Shown: piece by piece, positions 8,912-17,990 of the stretch
Position numbering within the stretch: position 1 is the first letter of the stretch
Layout: each line of letters begins with the position of its first letter
Assembly (NCBI GenBank): GCA_965662045.1
Contig: CBFIGE010000014.1
Location: forward strand, 1-55,687
DNA from: UBA3478 sp965662045
Lineage (GTDB): Bacteria; Bacteroidota; Bacteroidia; Flavobacteriales; Flavobacteriaceae
Direction of reading: 5' to 3'
DNA length: 55,687 bases
Notes under the pieces: model-generated
Database searches by the model: none
What the model saw: the letters and a program-made list of their open reading frames with translations, nothing else
Told to the model about the DNA's origin: nothing
Made by a program: the position numbers and the translations under genes

Positions 8912-9616
8912 ATGAAAAAGGCGATTATAATCGGGGCTTCATCAGGGATTGGGGAAGCCTTGGTTGATTCTTTGGTAAACGATGGTTACGTAGTTGGAAT
9001 CACGGCAAGGCGCGAAGAGCTGCTTATGGGGATTCAAAAAAAGTTTCCAGATAGGGTTTTTTATAAGGTGATGGATGTTCAGCAAACCGACAAAATCGAA
9101 CAAATTTGCACGGATTTAAGCAGTACTATCGGAGGACTTGATTTGATGATTATTTCAGCTGGAATAGGTCACCTGAATAAGGAACTAGATTTCGAAATCA
9201 GTCATGATGTTGTAAAAACTAATGTGAGCGGTTTTACTTGTGTCGCGAATTGGTCCATGAATTATTTTCAAAAGCAGGGCTTTGGTCATTTGGCAAACAT
9301 AAGTTCTATCGCAGGCTTGTTAGGCAACGGAATTGCTCCTTCTTACAATGCCACCAAAGCCTATCAAATCAATTATTTCAATGGATTGAGAAAAAAAGTT
9401 AAGAAATTAAAACTCCGTATTCATCTTACAGATATTCGACCTGGTTTTGTCGACACGGCAATTCTAAAGGGTAATGGATTATTCTGGATTGCACCGGTAG
9501 ATAAGGCGGCCAAACAAATTTATGCTTCAATTCTCAAGAAGAAAAAAAGGGTTTATATCACCAAAAGGTGGGCCTTAATCGCTTTTATCATTAGGCTGAA
9601 ACCTACCTTATTCTAA
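8912..9616 (+). CDS. Short-chain dehydrogenase/reductase (SDR)
   Basis: A 234-residue classical SDR with a Rossmann fold. The nucleotide-binding motif is GASSGIG at residues 8-14, with an Arg pair after strand 2 (TARRE) that favours NADP(H). The structural motif is ISAGIG, and the catalytic Ser, Tyr and Lys lie in NISSIAG and SYNATKAY. The substrate cannot be read from sequence. It is the last gene of the rightward run and ends 2 nt before the convergent symporter gene. Confidence 0.88.
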   Translation: MKKAIIIGASSGIGEALVDSLVNDGYVVGITARREELLMGIQKKFPDRVFYKVMDVQQTDKIEQICTDLSSTIGGLDLMIISAGIGHLNKELDFEISHDVVKTNVSGFTCVANWSMNYFQKQGFGHLANISSIAGLLGNGIAPSYNATKAYQINYFNGLRKKVKKLKLRIHLTDIRPGFVDTAILKGNGLFWIAPVDKAAKQIYASILKKKKRVYITKRWALIAFIIRLKPTLF

Positions 9617-9618
9617 TT

Positions 9619-11196
9619 TTAAAAACGGCCGAGCATAATATAAATCAACAGTGTTATCAAGCAGAGTACTGCCGAGAGTTGGTTGGTGTATTTCCAGGAT
9701 CGCATCGGAACAATCTGCTTGTCTATGATTTCAAAATTCTTGTCATGAGGTTTCATCTTTGAGATGAAAATCATAATTCCCATGTTGAGCACAAATTCAA
9801 TCCCCCATAAATGAACAAAGTGCAGGTCGATTTTATGGATAAAAGTGAAAAACACGTAAAATACCAAGCCAAAGATTAAGGCTGATTTTGCCGCTAATGC
9901 TGTTATATTTTTGGTAAAAAAACCTGCTAACATAATCGATGCTATTGGAATAAAGAAGATTCCATTTAACTGTTGAAGGAGTTGATACAAACCATCTGGA
10001 GCGTTGACTACTAAGGGAGCAACAAGAATAGAGAAAAGCGCTAAAAGGGTAGAAACTGTTTTTCCAACACGAACGAGCTGAGCGTCTTTAACGTCTGGTC
10101 TGATATGCTTTTTATAAATATCAAAACTAAAGATGGTCGAAGCGCTATTCAATACGCTGTTAAAGGTGCTGAGTACTGCGCCCATGACAATGGCTGCAAA
10201 TAATCCAGTGGCACTTTTTGGAAGCACCTTTTTAATCAGTTCTGGATAGATTAAATCTTGCTGTTCGTAAAGCATCTCTCCGAAGTAGTAAAATCCAATG
10301 ACCCCAGGAAGAATTATAATGACAGGAACTATTAATTTCAATATCCCGGTGTAGAGTAAACCTTTTTGAGCTTCAATCAGATTCTTTGCTCCTAAGGCTC
10401 TTTGAATTATAGTTTGATTCATACTCCAAAAGTAGATCTGATTAATCATCAAACCAGTAAACAACACCTCAAAGGGCATAATGGAATCTTTGGCCCCAAT
10501 AACGTTAAATTTTTCTGGAGCAAAATCATAGACTTTCTGTAATCCATTTAAAATACCGCCATCTCCAATTTGATAAAGGGCGATAAGAGGGATTAGTGTA
10601 CCTCCAATAAGCAATCCGTACCCATTGATGGTATCTGAGACAGCAACAGCTTTTAGTCCACCAAAAATCGCATAAATGGAACCCACAATTCCTATGCCCA
10701 GAACGGTAATCCATAATCCTTTTTGAGGAGAAACATCAAGGTTTTCTGAGATTGAAAAAATACTTTCCAAGTTAATTGCACCCGTGTATAAGACGATAGG
10801 TAGAAGGGTCACGACAAAAGAAATCATCAAGAAAAATGCGACTAGTGATCTGGTAAACTCATCGAATCGATGTTCAAGGAATTCTGGTATAGTGGTAAGC
10901 CCCATTTTCAAATAGCGTGGCACAAAATAAATTGCAGCCAATACTAGTGCGAGGGCCGAAGTGACTTCCCACGCAATGATTATAAATCCATTCTTATATG
11001 AAGAGCCATTCATGCCAATTAAATGCTCTGTTGAAATATTGGTCAAAATCATTGAGCCTGCGATGACCACACCAGTAAGGCTTCTTCCTCCCAAAAAGTA
11101 ACCCTCCTTGGAGTTCAAGTTTTCGTTTCTCAATTTATACCAGGAGTAAAATGCAACAAATAAAATGAAGCCTAAAAAAGTTATTAGCGTTTGCAT
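9619..11196 (-). CDS. Sodium:solute symporter (SSS/SLC5 family, vSGLT-like)
   Basis: A 525-residue polytopic inner-membrane protein with about 14 predicted helices. The N-terminal region (SKEGYFLGGRSLTG, ILTNISTEHLIGMNGSSY, TTIPEFLEHRFDEF) closely follows the pattern of the Vibrio sodium/galactose symporter vSGLT, so the likely substrate is a sugar or polyol taken up with Na+. It is monocistronic and divergent from a small membrane protein. Inositol is a possible substrate given the inositol genes 3 kb away, but that is only inference from proximity. Confidence 0.88.
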   Translation of the reverse strand: MQTLITFLGFILFVAFYSWYKLRNENLNSKEGYFLGGRSLTGVVIAGSMILTNISTEHLIGMNGSSYKNGFIIIAWEVTSALALVLAAIYFVPRYLKMGLTTIPEFLEHRFDEFTRSLVAFFLMISFVVTLLPIVLYTGAINLESIFSISENLDVSPQKGLWITVLGIGIVGSIYAIFGGLKAVAVSDTINGYGLLIGGTLIPLIALYQIGDGGILNGLQKVYDFAPEKFNVIGAKDSIMPFEVLFTGLMINQIYFWSMNQTIIQRALGAKNLIEAQKGLLYTGILKLIVPVIIILPGVIGFYYFGEMLYEQQDLIYPELIKKVLPKSATGLFAAIVMGAVLSTFNSVLNSASTIFSFDIYKKHIRPDVKDAQLVRVGKTVSTLLALFSILVAPLVVNAPDGLYQLLQQLNGIFFIPIASIMLAGFFTKNITALAAKSALIFGLVFYVFFTFIHKIDLHFVHLWGIEFVLNMGIMIFISKMKPHDKNFEIIDKQIVPMRSWKYTNQLSAVLCLITLLIYIMLGRF

Positions 11197-11335
11197 AGGG
11201 TGTTGATTAGGTCTTAAATGGATTAAAAATCAATTCTAGGTCATTGGTTTCCAATATACTCAAAAATGTTAGATTACTAATTTTAGGATTTTGTACTTTT
11301 AAGCTGTGCTGCGAAATAGTGCAGTGTCCATTCAA

Positions 11336-11524
11336 ATGAAAAATTTTCTAATTAAAAACATTAATCTTTTTTTAATGCTTGGTGGATTTTGTATGCAGGT
11401 TGGGGCTCTATATCCTGATGAAACTGCAACTGATAATTATATTGCGGCAGCCTTTTATATTATTGCTGCTTTTGGGTTTATGGCCACTGTCTTAGGGCAA
11501 GTTTTAAGCTCGATAAAGAAGTAG
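11336..11524 (+). CDS. Small two-helix membrane protein, unknown
   Basis: A 62-residue protein from the ATG at 11336 (an upstream in-frame GTG at 11306 would add ten residues). It has two hydrophobic segments, INLFLMLGGFCMQVGAL and YIAAAFYIIAAFGFMATVL, and a basic C-terminus (SSIKK). No family was recognised. The phosphatase gene starts 51 nt downstream on the same strand. Confidence 0.6.
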   Translation: MKNFLIKNINLFLMLGGFCMQVGALYPDETATDNYIAAAFYIIAAFGFMATVLGQVLSSIKK

Positions 11525-11575
11525 AATATTCGACCATCTTCTACCTAATTTCGAAAATATTTAAATTATAAAAAC

Positions 11576-12271
11576 ATGAGAATAGTAGTCTTCTCTTTGA
11601 TAACATTAGTCTCTTTCTGCAGTTGTAACCCTCAATTTTCACGAAAAGACCATTCCATATATTGGCAAAAAAACGCAACTGAATACAAGGCACTTTGCAT
11701 TCAAGCATACAATTCAGCCAAACTAGAACTCGATAGGGCATTAGCCTTGCAACATGAAAAACAAATTGCTGTTGTGGCAGATATCGACGAGACGGTACTC
11801 AACAATTTACCTTATAATGAAATGCTTATCGAAAAAGAGCTGAGTTTTTCTCAAGCTTCATGGTCTGAATGGGTAAATAAAGAAATGGCTATGGCTATTC
11901 CAGGGGCTTTAGACTTTTATTCTTACGCAGAACGAATGGGAGTAGAAGTGATTTACATCTCTAATAGAAGAGTTGAGAATTATGCTCCTACAAAATCAAA
12001 TCTGATGTCTCTTGGTTTTCCTTTTGACGAGGAAACCATTATGCTTTTACGTGATGAAATAAGCAGTAAAGAAGACAGGCGAAATAAGCTATCCGACTTT
12101 AATGTGGTGTTATTTCTAGGCGATAACCTCTCTGATTTTGACGTTGTTTTTGACAAACAAACAAACAATGAACGCAACCGAGCACTCGAGAAAAAAAAGT
12201 CAGATTTGGGACAAAAATTTATTTTGTTGCCCAACTTAATTTATGGTGCTTGGGAAGATGGTTTTAAGTAG
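11576..12271 (+). CDS. Acid phosphatase / 5'-nucleotidase lipoprotein, e(P4) family (HAD class III)
   Basis: A 231-residue lipoprotein with the signal MRIVVFSLITLVSFCSC, lipidation on a Cys near residue 17. HAD motifs are ADIDETVLNN (nucleophile and acid/base Asp), ISNRR (motif II Ser) and GDNLSDFD (metal-binding acids). The WSEWVNKE and GALDFYSYA segments match the e(P4)/class C acid phosphatase family, which removes phosphate from NMN and other nucleotides at the outer membrane. The length is slightly below the usual 250-270 residues. All catalytic motifs look intact. Confidence 0.9.
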   Translation: MRIVVFSLITLVSFCSCNPQFSRKDHSIYWQKNATEYKALCIQAYNSAKLELDRALALQHEKQIAVVADIDETVLNNLPYNEMLIEKELSFSQASWSEWVNKEMAMAIPGALDFYSYAERMGVEVIYISNRRVENYAPTKSNLMSLGFPFDEETIMLLRDEISSKEDRRNKLSDFNVVLFLGDNLSDFDVVFDKQTNNERNRALEKKKSDLGQKFILLPNLIYGAWEDGFK

Positions 12272-12289
12272 GTTGTTAAAATAAGACAA

Positions 12290-12691
12290 CTAGTCTTCGA
12301 TGCGGTATACTTTTCGATAGACGTGGCCTTTGTCATCCATCGTAAAAATCTTTCCAAGTTCAGAATTCCAAAATGAATCATTCAGTTTTTGATAGGCGTC
12401 GCTGACATTATGTGTCATTTCATAGTGCTTATCACTAGTGTACTGGCTGATCATGAAGTATCGATATTGGCTTGCCTCGTCATTAGCAGTAACGCGGTAT
12501 AATTTGTAAAAATCTTTACCAAAACCAGCTTCTTGTAACATGAGATTTCTGGTTTTATTAAATGCCAAAAATTCTTCAACTAATTCGTCTGGCACATCGA
12601 AATAATGAACGCTCAAACGCTCTTGGTTTTGCGCAAATACAATGCTTGCAAATGCAAGTAAACACATGCTAAAAAGTGTAGTTTTTTTCAT
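12290..12691 (-). CDS. Exported small protein, unknown function
   Basis: A 133-residue protein with a clear signal peptide, MKKTTLFSMCLLAFASIVFA, cleaved before QNQERLS. The mature part begins with a strand (LSVHYFDVP), then a helix (ELVEEFLAFNKTRN), and later YRYFMISQYTSDKHYE. This pattern suggests a ferredoxin-like or dimeric alpha/beta-barrel domain, but no family was recognised. Convergent with the phosphatase gene (18 nt gap). Confidence 0.65.
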   Translation of the reverse strand: MKKTTLFSMCLLAFASIVFAQNQERLSVHYFDVPDELVEEFLAFNKTRNLMLQEAGFGKDFYKLYRVTANDEASQYRYFMISQYTSDKHYEMTHNVSDAYQKLNDSFWNSELGKIFTMDDKGHVYRKVYRIED

Positions 12692-12780
12692 AAGTGATTA
12701 TTCTATTTTAAAATACAATTTAATAAAGATTAGATTAACGAAAAAATGTATTTAAACTATCGATTTTCTTTAAACTAAGG

Positions 12781-12805
12781 AAGTCTTCACTACTAGTGAA
12801 GACTT
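12781..12805. terminator. Perfect 10-bp inverted repeat, possible terminator
   Basis: AAGTCTTCAC and GTGAAGACTT flank a five-base loop. It lies 43 nt beyond the stop of the leftward 89-codon gene and upstream of the next leftward gene. No strong T-run follows on either strand, so it may be an attenuator, an mRNA-stabilising hairpin or an operator. Confidence 0.4.
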
Positions 12806-12847
12806 CTGAACTAATTACTACTAAAAATGAATACTAAATATTAAGAT

Positions 12848-13117
12848 TTATGCGAATAAGGTAACCGAGCTTGGTTTTAATTTGCTAATCGCATTTTGAA
12901 CAAAAAGTTGAACCTCGTGTTTGTCGGCTTCTTTTTTGGCTAACACCAAGGCGTCATGGTAATTGTCACGCTCTTCTATACATTCACTTTCATGAAGGTT
13001 GTGTCTTAACACTCTAAAGGAAAATTCTTCTTGATATTCGCCTAATTCGGATTTCTTATAAGATACGTTAAGAGCTAAAGAGACAGCTATAGCTTCGTTC
13101 CTGTTTTTTATTTTCAT
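12848..13117 (-). CDS. Hypothetical cytoplasmic protein (89 residues)
   Basis: Starts MKIKNRNEAIAVSLALNVSY, with no signal peptide or membrane segment. It is Glu/Lys rich, with a central FSFRVLRHNLHESECIE and a helical C-terminal part (ALVLAKKEADKHEVQLF). No family recognised. It is preceded on the same strand by two very short membrane ORFs and followed by a perfect hairpin. Confidence 0.55.
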   Translation of the reverse strand: MKIKNRNEAIAVSLALNVSYKKSELGEYQEEFSFRVLRHNLHESECIEERDNYHDALVLAKKEADKHEVQLFVQNAISKLKPSSVTLFA

Positions 13118-13151
13118 GCGTTCAATTTATAATGGTAAAATTTGGGACAAT

Positions 13152-13229
13152 TTATGCTTTGGGACTAAGTAAAAGGGCTGAAATAAACCTGCCAACTAAA
13201 ACTGTTATAATTACTGTGGTTAAAGACAT
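13152..13229 (-). CDS. Candidate 25-residue single-helix membrane peptide
   Basis: ATG at 13229, stop TAA at 13154-13152. The peptide MSLTTVIITVLVGRFISALL followed by LSPKA is almost entirely one hydrophobic helix. The stop lies 34 nt before the start of the 89-residue gene, and the start lies 13 nt after the stop of another such ORF, so the three may be one transcript. It is too short to judge by codon use, and conservation would be needed. Confidence 0.35.
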   Translation of the reverse strand: MSLTTVIITVLVGRFISALLLSPKA

Positions 13230-13242
13230 TAGATAAGACTTA

Positions 13243-13335
13243 TTAAGTACTTAGAAATAAATAATCCATAATAAAATAGACAGTCAAATAACCGAGGATA
13301 ATGCCTGAAAATACTGGTAATGCTAATTGTTTCAT
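13243..13335 (-). CDS. Candidate 30-residue single-helix membrane peptide
   Basis: ATG at 13335, stop TAA at 13245-13243. The sequence begins MKQLALPVFSGIILGYLTVY and ends FIMDYLFLST. One transmembrane helix with a basic start fits a small inner-membrane protein of the KdpF/CydX size class. It has no similarity I can recall to those. It leads the short leftward run that continues into the 25- and 89-residue ORFs. The 283 bp further right, up to the methyltransferase gene, showed nothing else. Confidence 0.4.
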   Translation of the reverse strand: MKQLALPVFSGIILGYLTVYFIMDYLFLST

Positions 13336-13618
13336 GATTGATTTTTATTAAATTATTCCAATGAACGGTTAACTATTTCTAATGCGATATATGTTGTCAA
13401 AATAATTATTAAAAGGGTAAGATTTGGTTGCACAAACCTAAGATGGTTTTACGGTATTAAATTACACTTAATCGATTAAATATGTATTTCATCGATTTTA
13501 TTGCCTTATTATACTTTATATGACAGTTTAAAAGCTTTGCTAAATATAAGACTGTATTAGTGCGATATTTTTAACGATTATCGAGTCTTTTTAAAAAGTT
13601 CGTAGGTTTTGACTTTTT

Positions 13619-14320
13619 TTAATGCCTTTGGTAATACGAATAATTTAATTCGGCCTTCATTTCAAGTAGTCCTTCTGTCATAATTTTTGACAGCTCAGTG
13701 CTAAGTTGAGTAAATTCTGTAGTGTTGAATCTTTGAATTAACGCAGTATTGATATGGGGTTCACTCATCATCAAATGAAGTAATTCCAAGGGCGTACATT
13801 GAAAATGGGTAAGGAACACTTCAGATTTGAGCAGACCAAACTCTTGGTTAAATCGATTTTTATCTGAAATATGTTCATAATTCAACTTTTGAACATTTAA
13901 TTGCAGTACGTCAATAGCGTATGAATAATCTATTTTAAAATCAGCTACTATGACCCTGCCTGTTTTAGATAAACCACTGAAGTATTGATTTAGTTCCTTG
14001 TCATTGATGTAAAAGAGTACACCAAAAAAACACAGTAAGTCATAGGGTTTTGGAACCTTGGTATAGCACGATTCATAGTGTACCTGTGAATGTTTATGAG
14101 CTTGCTGCAACATAAATGCACTAGTTTCGAGTCCAATGACCTCTTTGCAGTAGGAAGTCAGGGCAATACTTGAATGTCCAACACCACTACCTACATCTAA
14201 ACTGCTTTGAAATGAATCCACTAGCAAACATTTTTTAAGTAAAACCGAATGCAGCTCAGGACGATAGGCCTTGTAGTGACTTGCGATTTCTTTAGAATAT
14301 GCTGCAGCGCTGTTCTCCAT
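13619..14320 (-). CDS. Class I SAM-dependent methyltransferase
   Basis: A 233-residue soluble protein. SAM-binding motif I is LDVGSGVGHSS at about residues 41-51, followed by the acidic strand-2 end VIGLETSAFMLQQA and a motif-III-like YDLLCFFGVLFYI. The architecture fits Methyltransf_11/25-type enzymes. The substrate is unknown. Divergent from the myo-inositol oxygenase gene. Confidence 0.8.
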   Translation of the reverse strand: MENSAAAYSKEIASHYKAYRPELHSVLLKKCLLVDSFQSSLDVGSGVGHSSIALTSYCKEVIGLETSAFMLQQAHKHSQVHYESCYTKVPKPYDLLCFFGVLFYINDKELNQYFSGLSKTGRVIVADFKIDYSYAIDVLQLNVQKLNYEHISDKNRFNQEFGLLKSEVFLTHFQCTPLELLHLMMSEPHINTALIQRFNTTEFTQLSTELSKIMTEGLLEMKAELNYSYYQRH

Positions 14321-14413
14321 AACATTAAAATATGCTAAATATTGAGGGCTTTGTTCAAAAAATTAAATAAATTCATAAGGCTAATTGACGAAGAACGAGG
14401 TTCAGGTTTTAGC

Positions 14414-15307
14414 ATGACCTCTAAAACGCAGCAAATACTAGATATGGAAAAACCAAAAGCGAATCCACTAAAAAGTATGGATCATTGGGAAGATGACTTG
14501 TTAGAACGCTATCCTGATCCAGAGACTTCAAAAGAGAAAAGTGAATTTAGAAATTACCTAGATTCAGATCGAGACGCTACCGTACGAGAATTTTATCAAT
14601 TAAATCACAAGTTTCAAACCTATGATTTTGTCTGTGAAAAAGAGAACGAATTTTTAGCCTTCAACAAACGAGAAATGTCCATATGGGATGCCCTTGAATT
14701 TTTAAACACTCTGGTAGATGACAGCGACCCAGATATTGACCTGGATCAATTGCAGCATCTGATGCAAACCTCTGAGTCCATTCGAAAAGACGGTCACCCT
14801 GATTGGTTTGTTTTAACTGGGTTTTTACACGATCTTGGAAAGGTGCTTTGCTTGTTTGGTGAACCACAGTGGGCGGTAGTTGGTGATACTTTTCCAGTGG
14901 GATGTCAATTTTCTGATAAAATAGTCTATCCTGATTTTTTTAGTAATAATCCAGATTTAACTCATGAGGTATACAGCACTAAGCTCGGAGTCTATAAAGA
15001 ACATTGTGGACTAGACCAGGTTAAAATGAGCTGGGGCCATGACGAATACCTCTATCAAATTGTCAAAGATTATTTACCCAAGCCTGCTCTTTATATGATT
15101 CGATATCACTCCTTCTATGCCCAGCATAGAGAAGGAGCTTATGATTTCTTATTAAATGATGAAGATCGTGAATATTTCAAATGGGTAAAGGCATTTAATC
15201 CTTATGATTTGTATTCTAAGGCGCCAGAACCTCCTAATGTAAAAGAGTTAAAACCTTACTACGAGGATTTAATCGCGAAATATCTTCCCGAAACACTTCG
15301 GTTTTAG
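14414..15307 (+). CDS. myo-Inositol oxygenase (MIOX)
   Basis: Cleaves myo-inositol with O2 to D-glucuronate at a di-iron centre in the cytoplasm. The MIOX signatures are all present: QTSESIRKDGHPDWFVLTG, FLHDLGKV (the His-Asp iron pair), VGDTFPVGC, WGHDEYLYQ, IRYHSFY and FNPYDLYSK, so every iron ligand known from the mammalian enzyme has a counterpart. I chose the ATG at 14414 (297 residues, close to the usual 285). A TTG at 14342 would add 24 residues. Followed 16 nt downstream by an inositol dehydrogenase-like gene, supporting an inositol catabolic pair. Confidence 0.92.
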   Translation: MTSKTQQILDMEKPKANPLKSMDHWEDDLLERYPDPETSKEKSEFRNYLDSDRDATVREFYQLNHKFQTYDFVCEKENEFLAFNKREMSIWDALEFLNTLVDDSDPDIDLDQLQHLMQTSESIRKDGHPDWFVLTGFLHDLGKVLCLFGEPQWAVVGDTFPVGCQFSDKIVYPDFFSNNPDLTHEVYSTKLGVYKEHCGLDQVKMSWGHDEYLYQIVKDYLPKPALYMIRYHSFYAQHREGAYDFLLNDEDREYFKWVKAFNPYDLYSKAPEPPNVKELKPYYEDLIAKYLPETLRF

Positions 15308-15323
15308 GGTATAATTATTTGAA

Positions 15324-16316
15324 ATGATCAAATTTGGAATTGTCGGCTTAGGAAGAATTGGTAAGGTACACCTCTTAAACGTGCAGCGGCATTGTGACAA
15401 CGCCCAAATCGTTGCTGCTTGTCCAGTTAGCTCAAAGCATCTAAGATTTCTTCAAAGTCAGGGTATTACTAAGCAGTATGATTCTTTTGATGAGATGTTG
15501 GAACTGTCCGATATAGATGCAGTCATTATTGCCTCACCAACCGCTTTTCACTTTGAACATATCGTCAAAGCAGCAAGGGCCAAAAAACACATCTTTTGTG
15601 AGAAACCCATAGATCTTAATTTTGAAAAGGTCAATGAAATTGTATCGATTGTTGAAGCCAGCGACATCAAATTTATGGTGGGCTTTAACAGAAGATTTGA
15701 CCCTCATGTCATGAAACTCAAAGCATCGGTTGAGGCCGGTAAGGCAGGTGCTGCACGCGTGTTAAAAATCAGCAGTAGAGATCCGGCTCCACCTCCTTTG
15801 GAATTTGTCAAGCACTCAGGCGGATTGTTTTTAGACATGAGTATTCACGATTTTGATATGTCTCGTTATTTGGTGGGTAGCGAGGTGAAAGAAGTCATCG
15901 CTCATGGAGCGGTATTTGGAGACTTGCCTTTGCAAGATTACGATGATATTGACACCGCCGTGATCACTTTAATTTTTGAAAATGGCTGTATGGTTCAAAT
16001 CGACAACAGCCGATACAATTCGTACGGCTATGATCAACGTATCGAATATTTCGGAGAAAAGGGGAGTATATCCACTCAGAATTTAAAAGAGAATGAAGTG
16101 CTTATCGCAGATAAAGACGGATATCATACCGCAAAAGCCAGACATTTTTTTATTGAGCGCTACGAAGAGTCCTACAGAAATATTATCATTGATTTCGTGA
16201 ATCACCTTAGCCGAGAAATCTCACCATCAGTAACCGCAAATGACGGATTGAAAGCTTTAAAAATTGCACTAGCTGTCAAACAATCCTTTACAGAAAAAAG
16301 AGCGGTACAGCTTTGA
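15324..16316 (+). CDS. iolG: Inositol 2-dehydrogenase-like oxidoreductase (Gfo/Idh/MocA family)
   Basis: A 330-residue cytoplasmic NAD(P)-dependent enzyme. N-terminal Rossmann motif GLGRIGKVHLLN (residues 7-18), ASPTAFH, and the family motif CEKPIDL. The C-terminal domain has the catalytic segment GGLFLDMSIHDFDMSRYLVG (Asp/His). The combination fits IolG, oxidising myo-inositol to scyllo-inosose. Together with MIOX it gives two different first steps from inositol. Other sugar alcohol dehydrogenases share these motifs, so substrate assignment rests partly on the neighbour. Confidence 0.85.
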   Translation: MIKFGIVGLGRIGKVHLLNVQRHCDNAQIVAACPVSSKHLRFLQSQGITKQYDSFDEMLELSDIDAVIIASPTAFHFEHIVKAARAKKHIFCEKPIDLNFEKVNEIVSIVEASDIKFMVGFNRRFDPHVMKLKASVEAGKAGAARVLKISSRDPAPPPLEFVKHSGGLFLDMSIHDFDMSRYLVGSEVKEVIAHGAVFGDLPLQDYDDIDTAVITLIFENGCMVQIDNSRYNSYGYDQRIEYFGEKGSISTQNLKENEVLIADKDGYHTAKARHFFIERYEESYRNIIIDFVNHLSREISPSVTANDGLKALKIALAVKQSFTEKRAVQL

Positions 16317-16325
16317 TAAAAGCAG

Positions 16326-17990
16326 CTATAAGGGCTTGTAATGCGCTCTTATTTCGTTCAATTGTGAGGGATCTCCTGTCATTTCCCATCTTCCGAGGGA
16401 AACAGGAATATTGCCGATGCGATTCAGGCTATCAAAAAAGTTTTTAAGTTCAAATTGAGTCTCATTTTTTTTGGCGACTTCCATCATCATTTCTTCGATG
16501 AGGTATTTGCCTGTAATATAACTTGTGCCATATCCTGGTTGTCTTAAATATAAATGCTGCTCGAATAGAAGCAATTCTTTTTCTGTTTTCATCCAACCTC
16601 TTGGAGTGTACTCTGCGTGTATTTTCCCCGCTTCCTCCATAGGCATCATATTCGCATGAGCGTATAAGGAACCCAATCCTCTTGCAGCCCTCTGCGATAT
16701 CAAAATATAGACGATTTCTCTGGCTCTTGGATTAGTGCTGTACAATCCAGCTTGCATGAACATTTCTTCAACAGCTGTTGCGAGACCTTCATTTCTAGAA
16801 TCAAAAATATTGTACAAGAGCGCTTGTTTTCGAATTGGTCTTAGGTTCGGATCCTCTTGCATTCGCGCCAATTCAAACCAATGATAAAAATGTGAAAACA
16901 ATGGCTTAGGGTCTAGATGCGCTGTAATCCAGAAAAAGTTTCTGGTTTCTTCTGGAACAAAACCACCCAAATGCTCATTTAAAGCACCTTCAAAATAATC
17001 GGCTACAGTTACAATGTCATTTTTGTCCAAAAAGTCAAGCAATTCTTTAGCGGCTTTTCGCGCCAACTCATCATAGGCTTCTGGAGAATCTGCCGCTGTG
17101 AGTTCTTCTAAGGCTCTGTTTTTATGTTCTTCGAGCTTAAGAGAAGACCAAGAGCGAGCTAATTCTCTTTTCAATAAAAAGACTTCATCTTCCCAAGTGA
17201 GCGGCACTAAGTGCACATTTTGTTGATACCAGGTGTAATGGTCTTTACCTATGCCAGAAGGACCATTCTTTAATAGAGCTTGCTCTTTTAACCAATCCGC
17301 CAATGCTATAGTGGCATTTTGAGCCTTGTCAATAGCTGCAATCAACTCTTCATTTTCAGCTACTCTAGGTTTTTCTAAGATAGATTGGAGCACCTTTACT
17401 TGTGTTTCAATGTCGCGTATTCCTGCAACCCATAAGTCTCTAGCATTTCCTGTTAGGTTCTCTTTAGCTTGCTCATAGAAATTGGGAATAAGTCCTATAT
17501 CTTTTGTGAGTTTAGACCTCTGTTCGCCATTTAAAGGAAAGTCATATTGCCAGAGTTCAATGACAAAATGTGGAGTTGGACCTTCATGCGCAGGAACATC
17601 ACTTTTAGCTGTCCATATCACCTTGTAAAAGGCAGGATCTCTCTGCCAAGACTTTAGTACTTTGGTGTTGAATTCGTATCCATTCATCTCAGCCCAAAGA
17701 ATATGCCAGTCAATTTGGTCTTCAGTAGGCCACTGATTTACAGGTAATGCCTCTAAGGTATTTCGCAGTTTTTGAAATTCGTCAGCACGGCGATCAAAAG
17801 TTTCTTGCGTATAGTCGGGTACTCCATTCTTAAGTGGAGGAATTTCAAAGGCTCTCCAATCATTAAAGAGTTCTTCTAAACTGATTGAGGTATCGATACC
17901 TTGAGCCGTCTTATCATCAGAACACGATATGAGTATTATCGAGAAAAGAAAGAAAACTATTTTTTGTCGCATTTGGTTCAATTTATTCAT
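16326..17990 (-). CDS. DUF885-like lipoprotein
   Basis: A 554-residue protein with a lipoprotein signal (IVFFLFSIILISCSDD). The body is helical. EGLATAVEEMFMQAGLY near 390 and RQPGYGTSYITGKYLIEEMM near 490 resemble the C-terminal signature of DUF885, a family with predicted metallopeptidase members. The HExxPGH-type zinc motif expected before EGLA is not visible, so catalysis as a zinc peptidase is doubtful. Its start overlaps the end of the APC permease gene by 8 nt, indicating translational coupling and a shared task, perhaps handling of a peptide or modified amino acid. Confidence 0.65.
   Translation of the reverse strand: MNKLNQMRQKIVFFLFSIILISCSDDKTAQGIDTSISLEELFNDWRAFEIPPLKNGVPDYTQETFDRRADEFQKLRNTLEALPVNQWPTEDQIDWHILWAEMNGYEFNTKVLKSWQRDPAFYKVIWTAKSDVPAHEGPTPHFVIELWQYDFPLNGEQRSKLTKDIGLIPNFYEQAKENLTGNARDLWVAGIRDIETQVKVLQSILEKPRVAENEELIAAIDKAQNATIALADWLKEQALLKNGPSGIGKDHYTWYQQNVHLVPLTWEDEVFLLKRELARSWSSLKLEEHKNRALEELTAADSPEAYDELARKAAKELLDFLDKNDIVTVADYFEGALNEHLGGFVPEETRNFFWITAHLDPKPLFSHFYHWFELARMQEDPNLRPIRKQALLYNIFDSRNEGLATAVEEMFMQAGLYSTNPRAREIVYILISQRAARGLGSLYAHANMMPMEEAGKIHAEYTPRGWMKTEKELLLFEQHLYLRQPGYGTSYITGKYLIEEMMMEVAKKNETQFELKNFFDSLNRIGNIPVSLGRWEMTGDPSQLNEIRAHYKPL

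Noticed and set aside
12848..13335. Type I toxin-antitoxin locus
   Set aside because: The hydrophobic peptides fit in size, but I found no antisense promoter or terminator to define an RNA antitoxin, so I list them only as small membrane ORFs.
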